DNA from: Limnohabitans sp.
Lineage (GTDB): Bacteria > Pseudomonadota > Gammaproteobacteria > Burkholderiales > Burkholderiaceae_C
Reading direction: 5' to 3'
Assembly (NCBI GenBank): GCA_021731425.1
Contig: JAKFXJ010000288.1
Span: 1 to 8,233 of the forward strand
DNA length: 8,233 bases
In this document: positions 1 through 8,233 of the stretch, piece by piece
Layout of the letters: the number at the start of each line of letters is the position of its first letter
Numbering within the stretch: the stretch's first letter is position 1
The notes under the pieces: model-generated
The model's database searches: none
What the model saw: the letters and a program-made list of their open reading frames with translations, nothing else
Told to the model about the DNA's origin: nothing
Program-made: the position numbers and the translations under genes

Positions 1-48
1 AAACAGGCCGGTCACCCGCTGCAATGTGTCAGCGAACCCATTGAATAA
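1..48 (+). CDS. clpS: ClpS, ATP-dependent Clp protease adaptor (3' end only)
   Basis: Only the last 15 codons and a TAA stop (46-48) lie in the window; the gene starts upstream. They translate to KQAGHPLQCVSEPIE, which resembles the ClpS C-terminus (the HPL-C core followed by a short acidic tail, as in E. coli ClpS). ClpS is a small cytoplasmic adaptor that binds N-degron substrates and the ClpA N-domain, delivering them to ClpAP. The identification depends on this short tail plus its position just ahead of clpA, the usual arrangement in proteobacteria. The 60-base gap to clpA shows no terminator hairpin, so the two genes are probably co-transcribed. Confidence 0.85.
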   Translation, partial: KQAGHPLQCVSEPIE

Positions 49-108
49 GCCGGTATACCCCCCACCTCCTATTCATCTTTTTTACTCAGCAAGGCATAAG
101 GAAATCAC

Positions 109-2442
<2,334 letters not shown>

Positions 2443-2486
2443 GGGCAGCGCTGCTCCAGCCTGGTCTTGAATTTCAGGGTCAGGTC

Positions 2487-2518
2487 AAAGAAAAAGGCCC
2501 GTGAGGGCCTTTTTCTTT
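2487..2518. terminator. Bidirectional intrinsic terminator between clpA and the DUF853 gene
   Basis: A perfect 14-bp inverted repeat (2487-2500 pairing with 2505-2518) encloses the tetraloop GTGA. The core stem is GGCCC/GGGCC, with A-rich and T-rich outer arms, so a transcript from either strand gives a GC stem followed by a U-rich tract. It lies 44 bases after the clpA stop and 19 bases beyond the stop of the convergent minus-strand gene, so it can end both units. Confidence 0.92.
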
Positions 2519-2537
2519 TGGGGCAAGTCCAATGCAC

Positions 2538-4070
2538 TTATCTGCGCCGTCCACCGCCGCCGAGCAAGCTGCCCAACACACCCCGCACAATTTCCCGGCC
2601 AATGGCCGAGCCCACGGTGCGCACGGCACTTTTGACCACCAGCTGAGCCACGCCGTCACGCTGACCCCCGCGGGGACCGGTGCTGCCAAACAGCATGTCA
2701 GACAAGCCGCCCATCAGCCCACCGCTGGCGGCCTCAGGCGCGGCTGGCGCCTGGCCTGGCAAGGGGTTGGGTGTGCCAGCTTGGCCGGACACCGCGGCCT
2801 GGCCTTTGATGCGTTCATAAGCCGACTCGCGGTCCTGGGCTTGTTCATACACCCCGGCCACCAAGGAGCCCTGTACCAGCGCTTGGCGCTGTTCCGGGGT
2901 AATGGGCCCCAATTGACTGCCGGGCGGCAGCACAAACACCCGCTCTGTTTCACAGGGGCGGCCTTTGGCATCCAGAAAGCTCACCAGGGCCTCGCCCACA
3001 GCCAGCTCGGTGATGGCCGCTTCGATGTCCAGGCCTGCCTTGGGCCGCATGGTTTGTGCGGTCGATTTCACGGCCTTTTGATCGCGCGGCGTGTAGGCGC
3101 GAAGGGCGTGTTGCACCCGGTTGCCCAACTGGCCCAGCACGCTGTCGGGGATGTCCAGCGGGTTTTGCGTGACAAAGTAAACTCCCACGCCTTTGGAGCG
3201 CACCAGGCGCACCACGAGCTCGATGCGCTCGACCAGGACCGCAGGGGCATCCTTGAACAGCAAGTGAGCCTCGTCAAAAAAGAAGACCAGCTTGGGTTTG
3301 ACCGGGTCACCGATTTCAGGCAACACCTCGAACAATTCCGACAGCATCCACAGCAAGAATGTGGCGTACAGGCGCGGCGAGTTCATCAACTTGTCGGCAG
3401 CGAGGATGTTCACCACCCCCTGGCCCTGCGCGTCGGTTTGCATGAAGTCTTCGATGTTGAGCATGGGCTCGCCAAAGAACTGGTCACCGCCCTGGGTCTC
3501 GATTTGCACCAAGCCGCGCTGGATGGCGCCGATGCTGGCGGCGCTGATGTTGCCGTACTCGGTGGTGAACTGTTTGGCGTTGTCGCCCACGTACTGCAGC
3601 ATGGCCCGCAGGTCTTTCATGTCCAGCAGCAGCAAGCCGTTGTCGTCGGCGATCTTGAACACCAGGTTCAGCACCCCGGCCTGGGTGTCGTTCAGGCCCA
3701 GCATGCGTGTGAGTAGCAAAGGGCCCATGTCGGAGATGGTGACGCGTACCGGGTGGCCTTGCTCCCCAAACACGTCCCACACGGTGGTGGGGCAGGCCAA
3801 GGGCTCAGGCAATGCAAGTCCGCGGTCTTTCAGGATGGCAGCCAGCTTCTCGCCGATCTTGCCCGTTTGGCTGACGCCGGTCAGGTCACCTTTGACGTCG
3901 GCCATGAAGACCGGCACCCCGATGCGCGAGAAGCTTTCGGCCAGGGTTTGCAAGGTCACGGTTTTGCCGGTGCCGGTGGCCCCGGTGATCAGGCCGTGCC
4001 GGTTCGCGAGACTTGGCAGCAGGTGACACTGCGCTTTTGCATTTTGAGCAATCAACATGGGATCAGCCAT
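2538..4070 (-). CDS. yjgR: DUF853 (YjgR-type) HerA-like P-loop ATPase
   Basis: The 510-residue product matches the DUF853 family, typified by E. coli YjgR (about 500 residues), a soluble ATPase of the HerA/FtsK branch whose cellular role is not established. Near the N-terminus is Walker A GATGTGKT (30-37, K36), followed by the strand [12 protein letters not shown] (54-65). Walker B is LVFFFDEAH (261-269, D266/E267), and TQNP (301-304) is a likely sensor-like segment. An Ala/Pro/Gly-rich stretch (about 421-452) leads to a tail ending in GGGGRRR. No signal peptide or membrane segment is seen. The start is supported by AAGGA on the minus strand (complement of 4079-4083), eight bases before the ATG; M5 would be too far from it. 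There is no adjacent nuclease such as NurA, and no Sir2 or DUF4297 partner as in HerA-based defence pairs. It is convergent with clpA and divergent from yebC, so it is probably a single-gene transcript. Confidence 0.93.
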   Translation of the reverse strand: MADPMLIAQNAKAQCHLLPSLANRHGLITGATGTGKTVTLQTLAESFSRIGVPVFMADVKGDLTGVSQTGKIGEKLAAILKDRGLALPEPLACPTTVWDVFGEQGHPVRVTISDMGPLLLTRMLGLNDTQAGVLNLVFKIADDNGLLLLDMKDLRAMLQYVGDNAKQFTTEYGNISAASIGAIQRGLVQIETQGGDQFFGEPMLNIEDFMQTDAQGQGVVNILAADKLMNSPRLYATFLLWMLSELFEVLPEIGDPVKPKLVFFFDEAHLLFKDAPAVLVERIELVVRLVRSKGVGVYFVTQNPLDIPDSVLGQLGNRVQHALRAYTPRDQKAVKSTAQTMRPKAGLDIEAAITELAVGEALVSFLDAKGRPCETERVFVLPPGSQLGPITPEQRQALVQGSLVAGVYEQAQDRESAYERIKGQAAVSGQAGTPNPLPGQAPAAPEAASGGLMGGLSDMLFGSTGPRGGQRDGVAQLVVKSAVRTVGSAIGREIVRGVLGSLLGGGGRRR

Positions 4071-4141
4071 CGAAAGTTTCCTTGCCGAAGTGAAAAGTAA
4101 AATCCAGCCTATAGGTTAAATCAACATTCAAGGAATTCCCG
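4071..4141. promoter_or_regulatory. Divergent promoter region between the DUF853 gene and yebC
   Basis: This 71-base gap is more AT-rich than its surroundings and must drive the DUF853 gene leftward and the yebC unit rightward. It contains the 8-bp palindrome CCTATAGG (4108-4115), which presents a -10-like TATAGG on both strands. No convincing -35 box lies at normal spacing on either strand (GAAGTG at 4087-4092 is 17 bases upstream on the + strand but matches poorly). Ribosome binding sites are AAGGAA (4130-4135) for yebC and the complement of TCCTT (4079-4083) for the other gene. The promoter role follows from gene layout; the exact boxes are uncertain. Confidence 0.5.
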
Positions 4142-4867
4142 ATGGCTGGCCACAGTAAATGGGCAAATATTCAGCACCGCAAGGGCAGGCAAGACGAAAA
4201 AAGGCAACGCATTTGGACCCGTGTGGTGCGTGAAATCATGGTGGCGGCCCGCACGGGTGGCGGTGATGTCAGTGCCAACCCTCGCCTGCGCTTGGCCATC
4301 GAAAAGGCCAAAGCGGCCAACATGCCAGCCGACACCATCAAGCGCAATGTGGACAAGGCCACCGGCAACCTGGAAGGCGTGAGCTACGAAGAAATCCGTT
4401 ACGAAGGCTATGGCATTGGTGGCGCGGCCATCATTGTCGACACGATGACGGACAACCGGGTGCGCACCGTGGCCGAAATGCGCCATGCCCTGAGCAAGCA
4501 CGGCGGCAACCTGGGCACCGAGGGCTCTGTGGCGTTTCAGTTCAAGCATTGCGGTCAGCTGATTTTTGCACCCGGCACTTCGGAGGACCGCGTCATGGAG
4601 GTGGCCCTGGAAGCGGGTGCCGAAGACGTGCTCACCGACCCGGAGGGCGCGATCGAGGTGTTGACCACACCCGCAGATTTTGAAGCCGTGAAAAATGCGC
4701 TGGAAGCGGCTGGACTGGTGGCCGAGATGGCCGAGGTCACTTGGCGTGCCGAAAATTCTGTGTCTTTGGCCGGTGACGAAGCGGCGAAAATGCAAAAATT
4801 ATTGGATATATTGGAAGACTTGGACGATGTGCAAAACGTTTTCCACAACGCCGAGTTTGAAGATTAA
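4142..4867 (+). CDS. yebC: YebC/PmpR/TACO1 family regulatory or translation factor
   Basis: The 241-residue product carries the conserved family N-terminus [20 protein letters not shown] (2-21), the segment [19 protein letters not shown] (39-57), and the core [19 protein letters not shown] (87-105) followed by [14 protein letters not shown] (121-134). Length and domain order are normal for the family. Members were long annotated as transcriptional regulators (PmpR in Pseudomonas); more recent work, as I recall it, points to ribosome association and relief of stalling at proline-rich sequences, as for mitochondrial TACO1. Which role applies here cannot be read from sequence. The ATG is preceded by AAGGAA at 4130-4135, and an in-frame TAG at 4112-4114 excludes longer forms. 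The last 25 codons include an AT-rich patch with otherwise uncommon TTA and ATA codons. It is the first gene of a five-gene cluster and ends nine bases before purD. Confidence 0.96.
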   Translation: MAGHSKWANIQHRKGRQDEKRQRIWTRVVREIMVAARTGGGDVSANPRLRLAIEKAKAANMPADTIKRNVDKATGNLEGVSYEEIRYEGYGIGGAAIIVDTMTDNRVRTVAEMRHALSKHGGNLGTEGSVAFQFKHCGQLIFAPGTSEDRVMEVALEAGAEDVLTDPEGAIEVLTTPADFEAVKNALEAAGLVAEMAEVTWRAENSVSLAGDEAAKMQKLLDILEDLDDVQNVFHNAEFED

Positions 4868-4870
4868 GGA
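4866..4870 (+). promoter_or_regulatory. purD ribosome binding site overlapping the yebC stop codon
   Basis: AAGGA begins inside the TAA stop of yebC (4865-4867) and lies six bases before the purD ATG. A ribosome finishing yebC therefore covers the purD initiation site, which suggests translational coupling. Confidence 0.75.
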
Positions 4871-4876
4871 AGTTGG

Positions 4877-6157
4877 ATGAAAGTATTGGTAGTCGGTAGT
4901 GGTGGCCGCGAGCACGCCATGGCGTGGAAACTGGCGCAGTCGCCCAGAGTGCAGCAGGTTTATGTGGCCCCCGGCAACGGCGGCACGGCCAAAGACAAAA
5001 ACCTGGTCAATGTGCCCATCACCGATTTAGCGGCATTGCGCCAGTGGGCCCACATCAACGGCATCGGTCTGACCTTGGTCGGCCCCGAAGCCCCCTTGGC
5101 TGCTGGCATCGTGGACGATTTTCGGGCCCATGGTCTGCGCATTTTTGGCCCCACCCAAGCGGCTGCGCAGTTGGAAAGCTCCAAGGCCTTTTCCAAAGCT
5201 TTTATGCAGCGCCACGGCATTCCCACGGCTGCGTTTGAAACCTTCACCGATGCGGCCCAAGCCCACGCCTATGTAGACCGCCAAGGCGCACCCATCGTGG
5301 TCAAGGCCGACGGCCTGGCGGCAGGCAAAGGGGTGGTGGTGGCCATGACGCTGGCCGAAGCCCACGAGGCGATCGACTTCATGCTGCTCGACAATACCCT
5401 CGGTGTTGCGCACAACGCGGGCGGCGCTCGTGTAGTGATAGAGGAGTTCTTGCAAGGCGAAGAAGCCAGCTTCATGGTGCTGTGTGATGGCAAGAACGTG
5501 GCGGCTCTGGCCACCAGCCAAGACCACAAACGCCTGCAAGACGGCGACGAGGGACCGAATACAGGCGGCATGGGCGCTTATTCTCCTGCGCCCGTGGTTA
5601 CGGCCGAGGTGCACGCACGCGCCATGCGCGAGGTCATCTTGCCGACCATTCGGGGCATGGAAAAAGACGGCATCACCTACACCGGGTTTTTGTACGCTGG
5701 CCTGATGATCGACTCACAGGGGCGCATCAAGACTCTGGAATTCAACTGCCGCATGGGTGACCCCGAAACCCAGCCGATTTTGATGCGCCTGAAGTCGGAC
5801 CTGTTGGAGTTGCTGTTGGCGGCAACCTCTGAAGGTCTGGGCCAATTGGAGATGGAGTGGGACCGCCGTGTGGCGCTGGGTGTGGTGATGGCTGCCGCCG
5901 GTTACCCGATGAATCCCCGCAAAGGCGATGTCATCAGCGGTCTGCCCAAGGACGAGGGCGATGCCATGGTGTTTCATGCCGGAACCACCGAAAAAGACGG
6001 CCAAATCCTGACCTCGGGCGGGCGTGTGTTGTGCGTCACGGCGCTGGCCGATTCCGTCAAGCAGGCGCAGCAAAAGGCTTACCAAGCCGCCAGTCCCATT
6101 GCCTTTGACGGCATGCAAATGCGCCGGGACATTGGCTACCGTGCCATCAAAAACTGA
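4877..6157 (+). CDS. purD: Phosphoribosylamine-glycine ligase (GAR synthetase)
   Basis: PurD joins 5-phosphoribosylamine and glycine with ATP to give glycinamide ribonucleotide, the second step of de novo purine synthesis, in the cytoplasm. The 426-residue product (E. coli has 429) shows the N-domain motif GSGGREHA (7-14), PGNGGTA (32-38), GPEAPLAAG (69-77), the ATP-grasp segment VVKADGLAAGKGV (141-153), EEFLQGEEASF (189-199), and DGDEGPNTGGMGAYSP (222-237). The GARS signature is RMGDPETQ (292-299), with Met where E. coli has Phe; the acidic and Gln residues that matter are kept. The start follows an AAGGA at 4866-4870, and an in-frame TAA at 4865-4867 excludes a longer form. It is a monofunctional enzyme with no fusion to PurM or PurN. 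It sits between yebC and an acyltransferase gene, and ends 16 bases before the latter's ATG. Confidence 0.98.
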   Translation: MKVLVVGSGGREHAMAWKLAQSPRVQQVYVAPGNGGTAKDKNLVNVPITDLAALRQWAHINGIGLTLVGPEAPLAAGIVDDFRAHGLRIFGPTQAAAQLESSKAFSKAFMQRHGIPTAAFETFTDAAQAHAYVDRQGAPIVVKADGLAAGKGVVVAMTLAEAHEAIDFMLLDNTLGVAHNAGGARVVIEEFLQGEEASFMVLCDGKNVAALATSQDHKRLQDGDEGPNTGGMGAYSPAPVVTAEVHARAMREVILPTIRGMEKDGITYTGFLYAGLMIDSQGRIKTLEFNCRMGDPETQPILMRLKSDLLELLLAATSEGLGQLEMEWDRRVALGVVMAAAGYPMNPRKGDVISGLPKDEGDAMVFHAGTTEKDGQILTSGGRVLCVTALADSVKQAQQKAYQAASPIAFDGMQMRRDIGYRAIKN

Positions 6158-6173
6158 AGGAATATTTTTCTTC

Positions 6174-6815
6174 ATGCGTTCTGTGATCCGCCATCCTGTG
6201 ACGTTCACGGGCTCTCGTCTGGCCCGTTGGATTTTGAAAATGTTGGGCTGGCGTGTGGTCTTTGAGGGCTTTCCCACCCGTCAAGGTGTTGCGATCGTTT
6301 ACCCGCACACCAGCAACTGGGATTTTCCGATCGGCATGCTGGCCAAATGGGCGCTGGGTATACCGGCGCACTTTTGGGGCAAGGACTCGCTGTTCAAATT
6401 TCCGGTAATCGGCGCGTGGATGCGTTGGGTCGGGGGCATCCCGATTGACCGCAGCTCGTCACGCGGTGTGGTCGGGCAGATGGTGCATGTGTTCGAGCAG
6501 CACAAACAAAACGACCAGTTGCTTTGGCTGGCTCTGGCCCCTGAGGGCACACGCAGCCACACCCCGGGCTGGCGCAGCGGCTTTTACCAACTGGCCTTGG
6601 GGGCTCAGGTCCCTCTGGCGCTGGTCAAGCTCGACTGGGGTAAGCGCCGCTTCACTGTGATGGATTTTTACGAGCTGACTGGACAGGTCGAGCGCGATTA
6701 CGCTCACTTGGCCCAGGTCTTTGAGGGGGTCAAAGGCTTCCACGAACACCAGATGGGACCCATACTTCCCTACAGTCCCAGTCATAAGCTTGAATCTGCC
6801 CCACCGAAAACCTGA
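6174..6815 (+). CDS. Lysophospholipid/1-acylglycerol-phosphate acyltransferase-like protein
   Basis: The 213-residue product carries the ordered PlsC-type motifs: HTSNWD (45-50, the catalytic H-x4-D), GGIPIDRS (87-94, motif II), APEGTRS (122-128, motif III), and VPLALVKLDW in the motif IV position. Enzymes of this fold transfer an acyl group to a lysophospholipid, lysophosphatidate or another acceptor at the inner membrane face. At 213 residues and without a clear long transmembrane helix it is smaller than PlsC (about 245 in E. coli), so the substrate is not certain. I chose ATG 6174, preceded by AAGGA (6157-6161) at a rather long 12-base spacing. An in-frame GTG at 6141 would overlap the end of purD and is less likely. 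It is the third gene of the cluster, with hemF following after 35 bases. Membrane association by its hydrophobic and basic N-terminal segment is an inference. Confidence 0.88.
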   Translation: MRSVIRHPVTFTGSRLARWILKMLGWRVVFEGFPTRQGVAIVYPHTSNWDFPIGMLAKWALGIPAHFWGKDSLFKFPVIGAWMRWVGGIPIDRSSSRGVVGQMVHVFEQHKQNDQLLWLALAPEGTRSHTPGWRSGFYQLALGAQVPLALVKLDWGKRRFTVMDFYELTGQVERDYAHLAQVFEGVKGFHEHQMGPILPYSPSHKLESAPPKT

Positions 6816-6828
6816 AGATTTTCTGAAC

Positions 6829-6838
6829 CCTTTAAAGG
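6829..6838. promoter_or_regulatory. 10-bp palindrome overlapping the hemF Shine-Dalgarno sequence
   Basis: CCTTTAAAGG is a perfect palindrome in the 35-base gap before hemF, and its right half contains AAAGG, the only Shine-Dalgarno candidate for that gene (12 bases from the ATG). It is too tight to make a stable hairpin alone. It may be chance, or a binding site; no regulator can be named. Confidence 0.3.
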
Positions 6839-6850
6839 TCCCAATCCACC

Positions 6851-7771
6851 ATGACCACCCCCTTTGAACTTGGCACCGTCAAAAACTACCTGCTGGGCTT
6901 ACAGTCCCGCATCACCGGGGCCTTGACCGACTTGGATGGCACGCCCTTTCTGACCGATGCTTGGCAAAAAGACCCGGGCGAAAAACTCCAAGGCAACGGC
7001 ATCACCCAGATTTTGGAAGGCGGTCCGATTTTTGAGCGGGCCGGTTGCGGCTTTTCGCACGTCACAGGCCCACAGTTGCCGCCCTCGGCCACCCAGCACC
7101 GCCCAGAGTTGGCGGGATCGGCATTTGAGGCGATGGGCGTTTCCTTGGTGTTCCACCCACGCAACCCCTATGTACCGACGGTGCACATGAACGTGCGCAT
7201 GATCGCGGCCAAGCCCGAGGGCAGGGCGCCCGTGGCCTGGTTTGGTGGCGGTATGGACCTGACGCCTTATTACGGCTTTGACGAAGACGCGGTGCATTTT
7301 CATCAGACCTGCAAAGATGCCCTGAGCCCCTTTGGCGAGGCCTTGCACCCGCGTTTTAAAACCTGGTGTGACGATTATTTCTGCAACAAACACCGCCACG
7401 AGCAGCGCGGTGTGGGCGGCATTTTCTTCGACGACTTTTCCGAGCTGGGCATGGACCAGAGCTTTGCCATGTTGCAAAGCGTGGCCGATTCACTTTTGAC
7501 GGCTTACATGCCCATCGTGATGCGTCGCAAGGACACGCCTTATGGCGAGCGCGAGCGAGACTTTCAGCTCTACCGCCGTGGTCGTTATGTCGAGTTCAAC
7601 CTGGTCTGGGACAGAGGCACACATTTTGGCCTTCAGTCTGGTGGCCGCACCGAATCCATTTTGCTGTCGATGCCCCCCGAGGTGCGCTGGTCTTACCAGC
7701 GCCGGGACGAGGTCGGCTCCCCTGAAGAGCGCTTGCTCAGCCACTTTCTGGTGCCTAAGGACTGGGTTTGA
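6851..7771 (+). CDS. hemF: Oxygen-dependent coproporphyrinogen III oxidase
   Basis: HemF uses molecular oxygen to decarboxylate two propionate side chains of coproporphyrinogen III, giving protoporphyrinogen IX in haem synthesis. It is a soluble homodimer. The 306-residue product (E. coli has 299) shows [17 protein letters not shown] (57-73), [10 protein letters not shown] (108-117, with the conserved His112), [12 protein letters not shown] (132-143), and the family signature [18 protein letters not shown] followed by VGGIFFD (170-194). Near the C-terminus are [18 protein letters not shown] (243-260) and [13 protein letters not shown] (264-276). An in-frame TAA at 6833-6835 makes ATG 6851 the first start; its Shine-Dalgarno is weak (AAAGG, 6834-6838). 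The enzyme points to an aerobic or facultative organism. Many bacteria also carry the oxygen-independent HemN elsewhere. It ends 14 bases before nadD. Confidence 0.98.
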   Translation: MTTPFELGTVKNYLLGLQSRITGALTDLDGTPFLTDAWQKDPGEKLQGNGITQILEGGPIFERAGCGFSHVTGPQLPPSATQHRPELAGSAFEAMGVSLVFHPRNPYVPTVHMNVRMIAAKPEGRAPVAWFGGGMDLTPYYGFDEDAVHFHQTCKDALSPFGEALHPRFKTWCDDYFCNKHRHEQRGVGGIFFDDFSELGMDQSFAMLQSVADSLLTAYMPIVMRRKDTPYGERERDFQLYRRGRYVEFNLVWDRGTHFGLQSGGRTESILLSMPPEVRWSYQRRDEVGSPEERLLSHFLVPKDWV

Positions 7772-7785
7772 GTCTTCAGTCTGCC

Positions 7786-8233
7786 ATGCAAAAACCCCTA
7801 GCCGCTGTGCAGCGCTTGGGCGTTTTTGGCGGGGCGTTCGACCCGCCGCATCTGGCCCATGTGGCCTTGGTCGAAGCGGCCGTGGCCCAGTTGCAACTCG
7901 ACCATGTGCATGTGCTGCCTACGGGGCAAGCTTGGCACAAACCGCGCCACCTCAGCGACGCCGCACACCGCTTAGCCATGACGCGTTTGGCCTTTGCGCA
8001 TGCGACGCAAGTGGTGGTGGATGAGCGGGAAATTCTGCGCACCGGCCCCAGCTACACGGTGGATACCCTGCACGAGTTGCAGACGGAATATCCCCAGGCG
8101 CAGCTGTATTTGCTGCTGGGCGATGACCAGCGCCGCTCCTTGTCTTCATGGCATGAGATCGGTGAAATCGTGCGCATCGCTATAATCTGCGCCGCAGGTC
8201 GCGATATGGCTGTGCGTGCTTGGAACGAAGAAT
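7786..8233 (+). CDS. nadD: Nicotinate-nucleotide adenylyltransferase (5' part, cut by window edge)
   Basis: The first 149 codons are open to the window edge without a stop; families of this type run about 190-220 residues, so about a quarter is missing. NadD adenylates nicotinate mononucleotide with ATP to give deamido-NAD in NAD synthesis. The nucleotidyltransferase motif GGAFDPPHLAH (15-25) carries both catalytic-loop histidines, although the usual HxGH Gly is Ala here. Further motifs are HKP (51-53), GPSYTVDTL (87-95), and LLLGDDQRRSLSSW (109-122). The start ATG 7786 has no clear Shine-Dalgarno sequence; the 14-base distance from the hemF stop suggests coupling. GTG at 7807 is an alternative start that would still keep the nucleotide-binding motif. 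In related bacteria this gene is commonly followed by rsfS and rlmH, which would lie beyond the window. Confidence 0.95.
   Translation, partial: MQKPLAAVQRLGVFGGAFDPPHLAHVALVEAAVAQLQLDHVHVLPTGQAWHKPRHLSDAAHRLAMTRLAFAHATQVVVDEREILRTGPSYTVDTLHELQTEYPQAQLYLLLGDDQRRSLSSWHEIGEIVRIAIICAAGRDMAVRAWNEE
8181..8186 (+). promoter_or_regulatory. Consensus -10 hexamer TATAAT inside nadD
   Basis: A perfect TATAAT spans codons for Ala132-Ile133-Ile134 of nadD, and one of those codons is ATA, uncommon in these genes. No -35-like hexamer lies 16-18 bases upstream (8158-8163 reads ATCGGT) and there is no extended -10 TG. It could be an internal promoter for genes beyond the window, or chance. Confidence 0.25.

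Noticed and set aside
52..59. Palindrome GGTATACC between clpS and clpA, considered as an operator or -10
   Set aside because: Eight bases are too short to argue from, there is no -35 at proper spacing, and clpA is likely transcribed from the clpS promoter upstream.
56..70. CCCCCCACCTCCT before clpA, which reads as a Shine-Dalgarno (AGGAGGTGG) on the minus strand
   Set aside because: On the minus strand it would lead only into the clpS end at the window edge, with no ATG at suitable distance. It looks like chance or untranslated leader sequence.
2532..3716. A 394-codon plus-strand open frame opposite the DUF853 gene
   Set aside because: The minus-strand frame carries Walker A and B motifs and spans the whole region; this one is His/Gln/Leu-rich with no domain, and its start sits just after the terminator with no proper ribosome binding site.
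2538..4070. The HerA-like ATPase considered as part of an anti-phage defence system
   Set aside because: No nuclease, Sir2, DUF4297, integrase or other defence or mobile gene is adjacent, composition matches its neighbours, and the sequence fits the housekeeping-type DUF853 family.
5027..5614. A 195-codon minus-strand open frame inside purD
   Set aside because: It overlaps the ATP-grasp region of a fully conserved purD, and the translation has no recognisable fold or start signal.
6024..6173. A longer start for the acyltransferase, from an ATG inside purD
   Set aside because: It would add 50 residues overlapping purD in another frame, with no family resemblance, while ATG 6174 has AAGGA upstream and gives the expected N-terminus.

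Overview
The window looks like a piece of a betaproteobacterial chromosome, most likely Burkholderiales and probably Comamonadaceae (Limnohabitans, Rhodoferax, Acidovorax or similar). This rests on a GC-rich composition (roughly 60% by eye, not computed), strong GC preference at third codon positions, AAGGA-type ribosome binding sites, the form of the YebC N-terminus, and the gene order yebC-purD-acyltransferase-hemF-nadD. The genus is an inference from recall; no database was searched.

Region 1 (1-2520, + strand): the last 15 codons of clpS, a 60-base gap, and a complete clpA. Together these encode the N-end-rule adaptor and the AAA+ unfoldase of the ClpAP protease. A perfect 14-bp inverted repeat flanked by A and T runs (2487-2518) ends the unit and can work in both directions.

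Region 2 (2538-4070, - strand): one gene convergent with clpA, encoding a HerA-like P-loop ATPase of the DUF853/YjgR family, whose cellular role is not known. It shares a 71-base divergent promoter region (4071-4141) with the next unit.

Region 3 (4142-8233, + strand): five tightly packed genes, probably one operon with a possible internal promoter or two: yebC (translation/regulatory factor), purD (purine synthesis), a small lysophospholipid acyltransferase-like gene, hemF (oxygen-dependent haem synthesis) and the first 149 codons of nadD (NAD synthesis), cut by the window edge. Gaps are 9, 16, 35 and 14 bases. The products belong to unrelated housekeeping pathways, so the grouping looks like co-expression of growth functions rather than one pathway. 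hemF implies growth with oxygen.

No tRNA, rRNA, CRISPR array, insertion sequence, phage gene or toxin-antitoxin pair is visible, and every stretch over 100 bases is accounted for by a gene. I found no evidence of a new biological system. The items worth a second look are modest: an orphan HerA-like ATPase, possible promoter elements inside coding sequence, short palindromes at gene starts, and an acyltransferase of unknown substrate.
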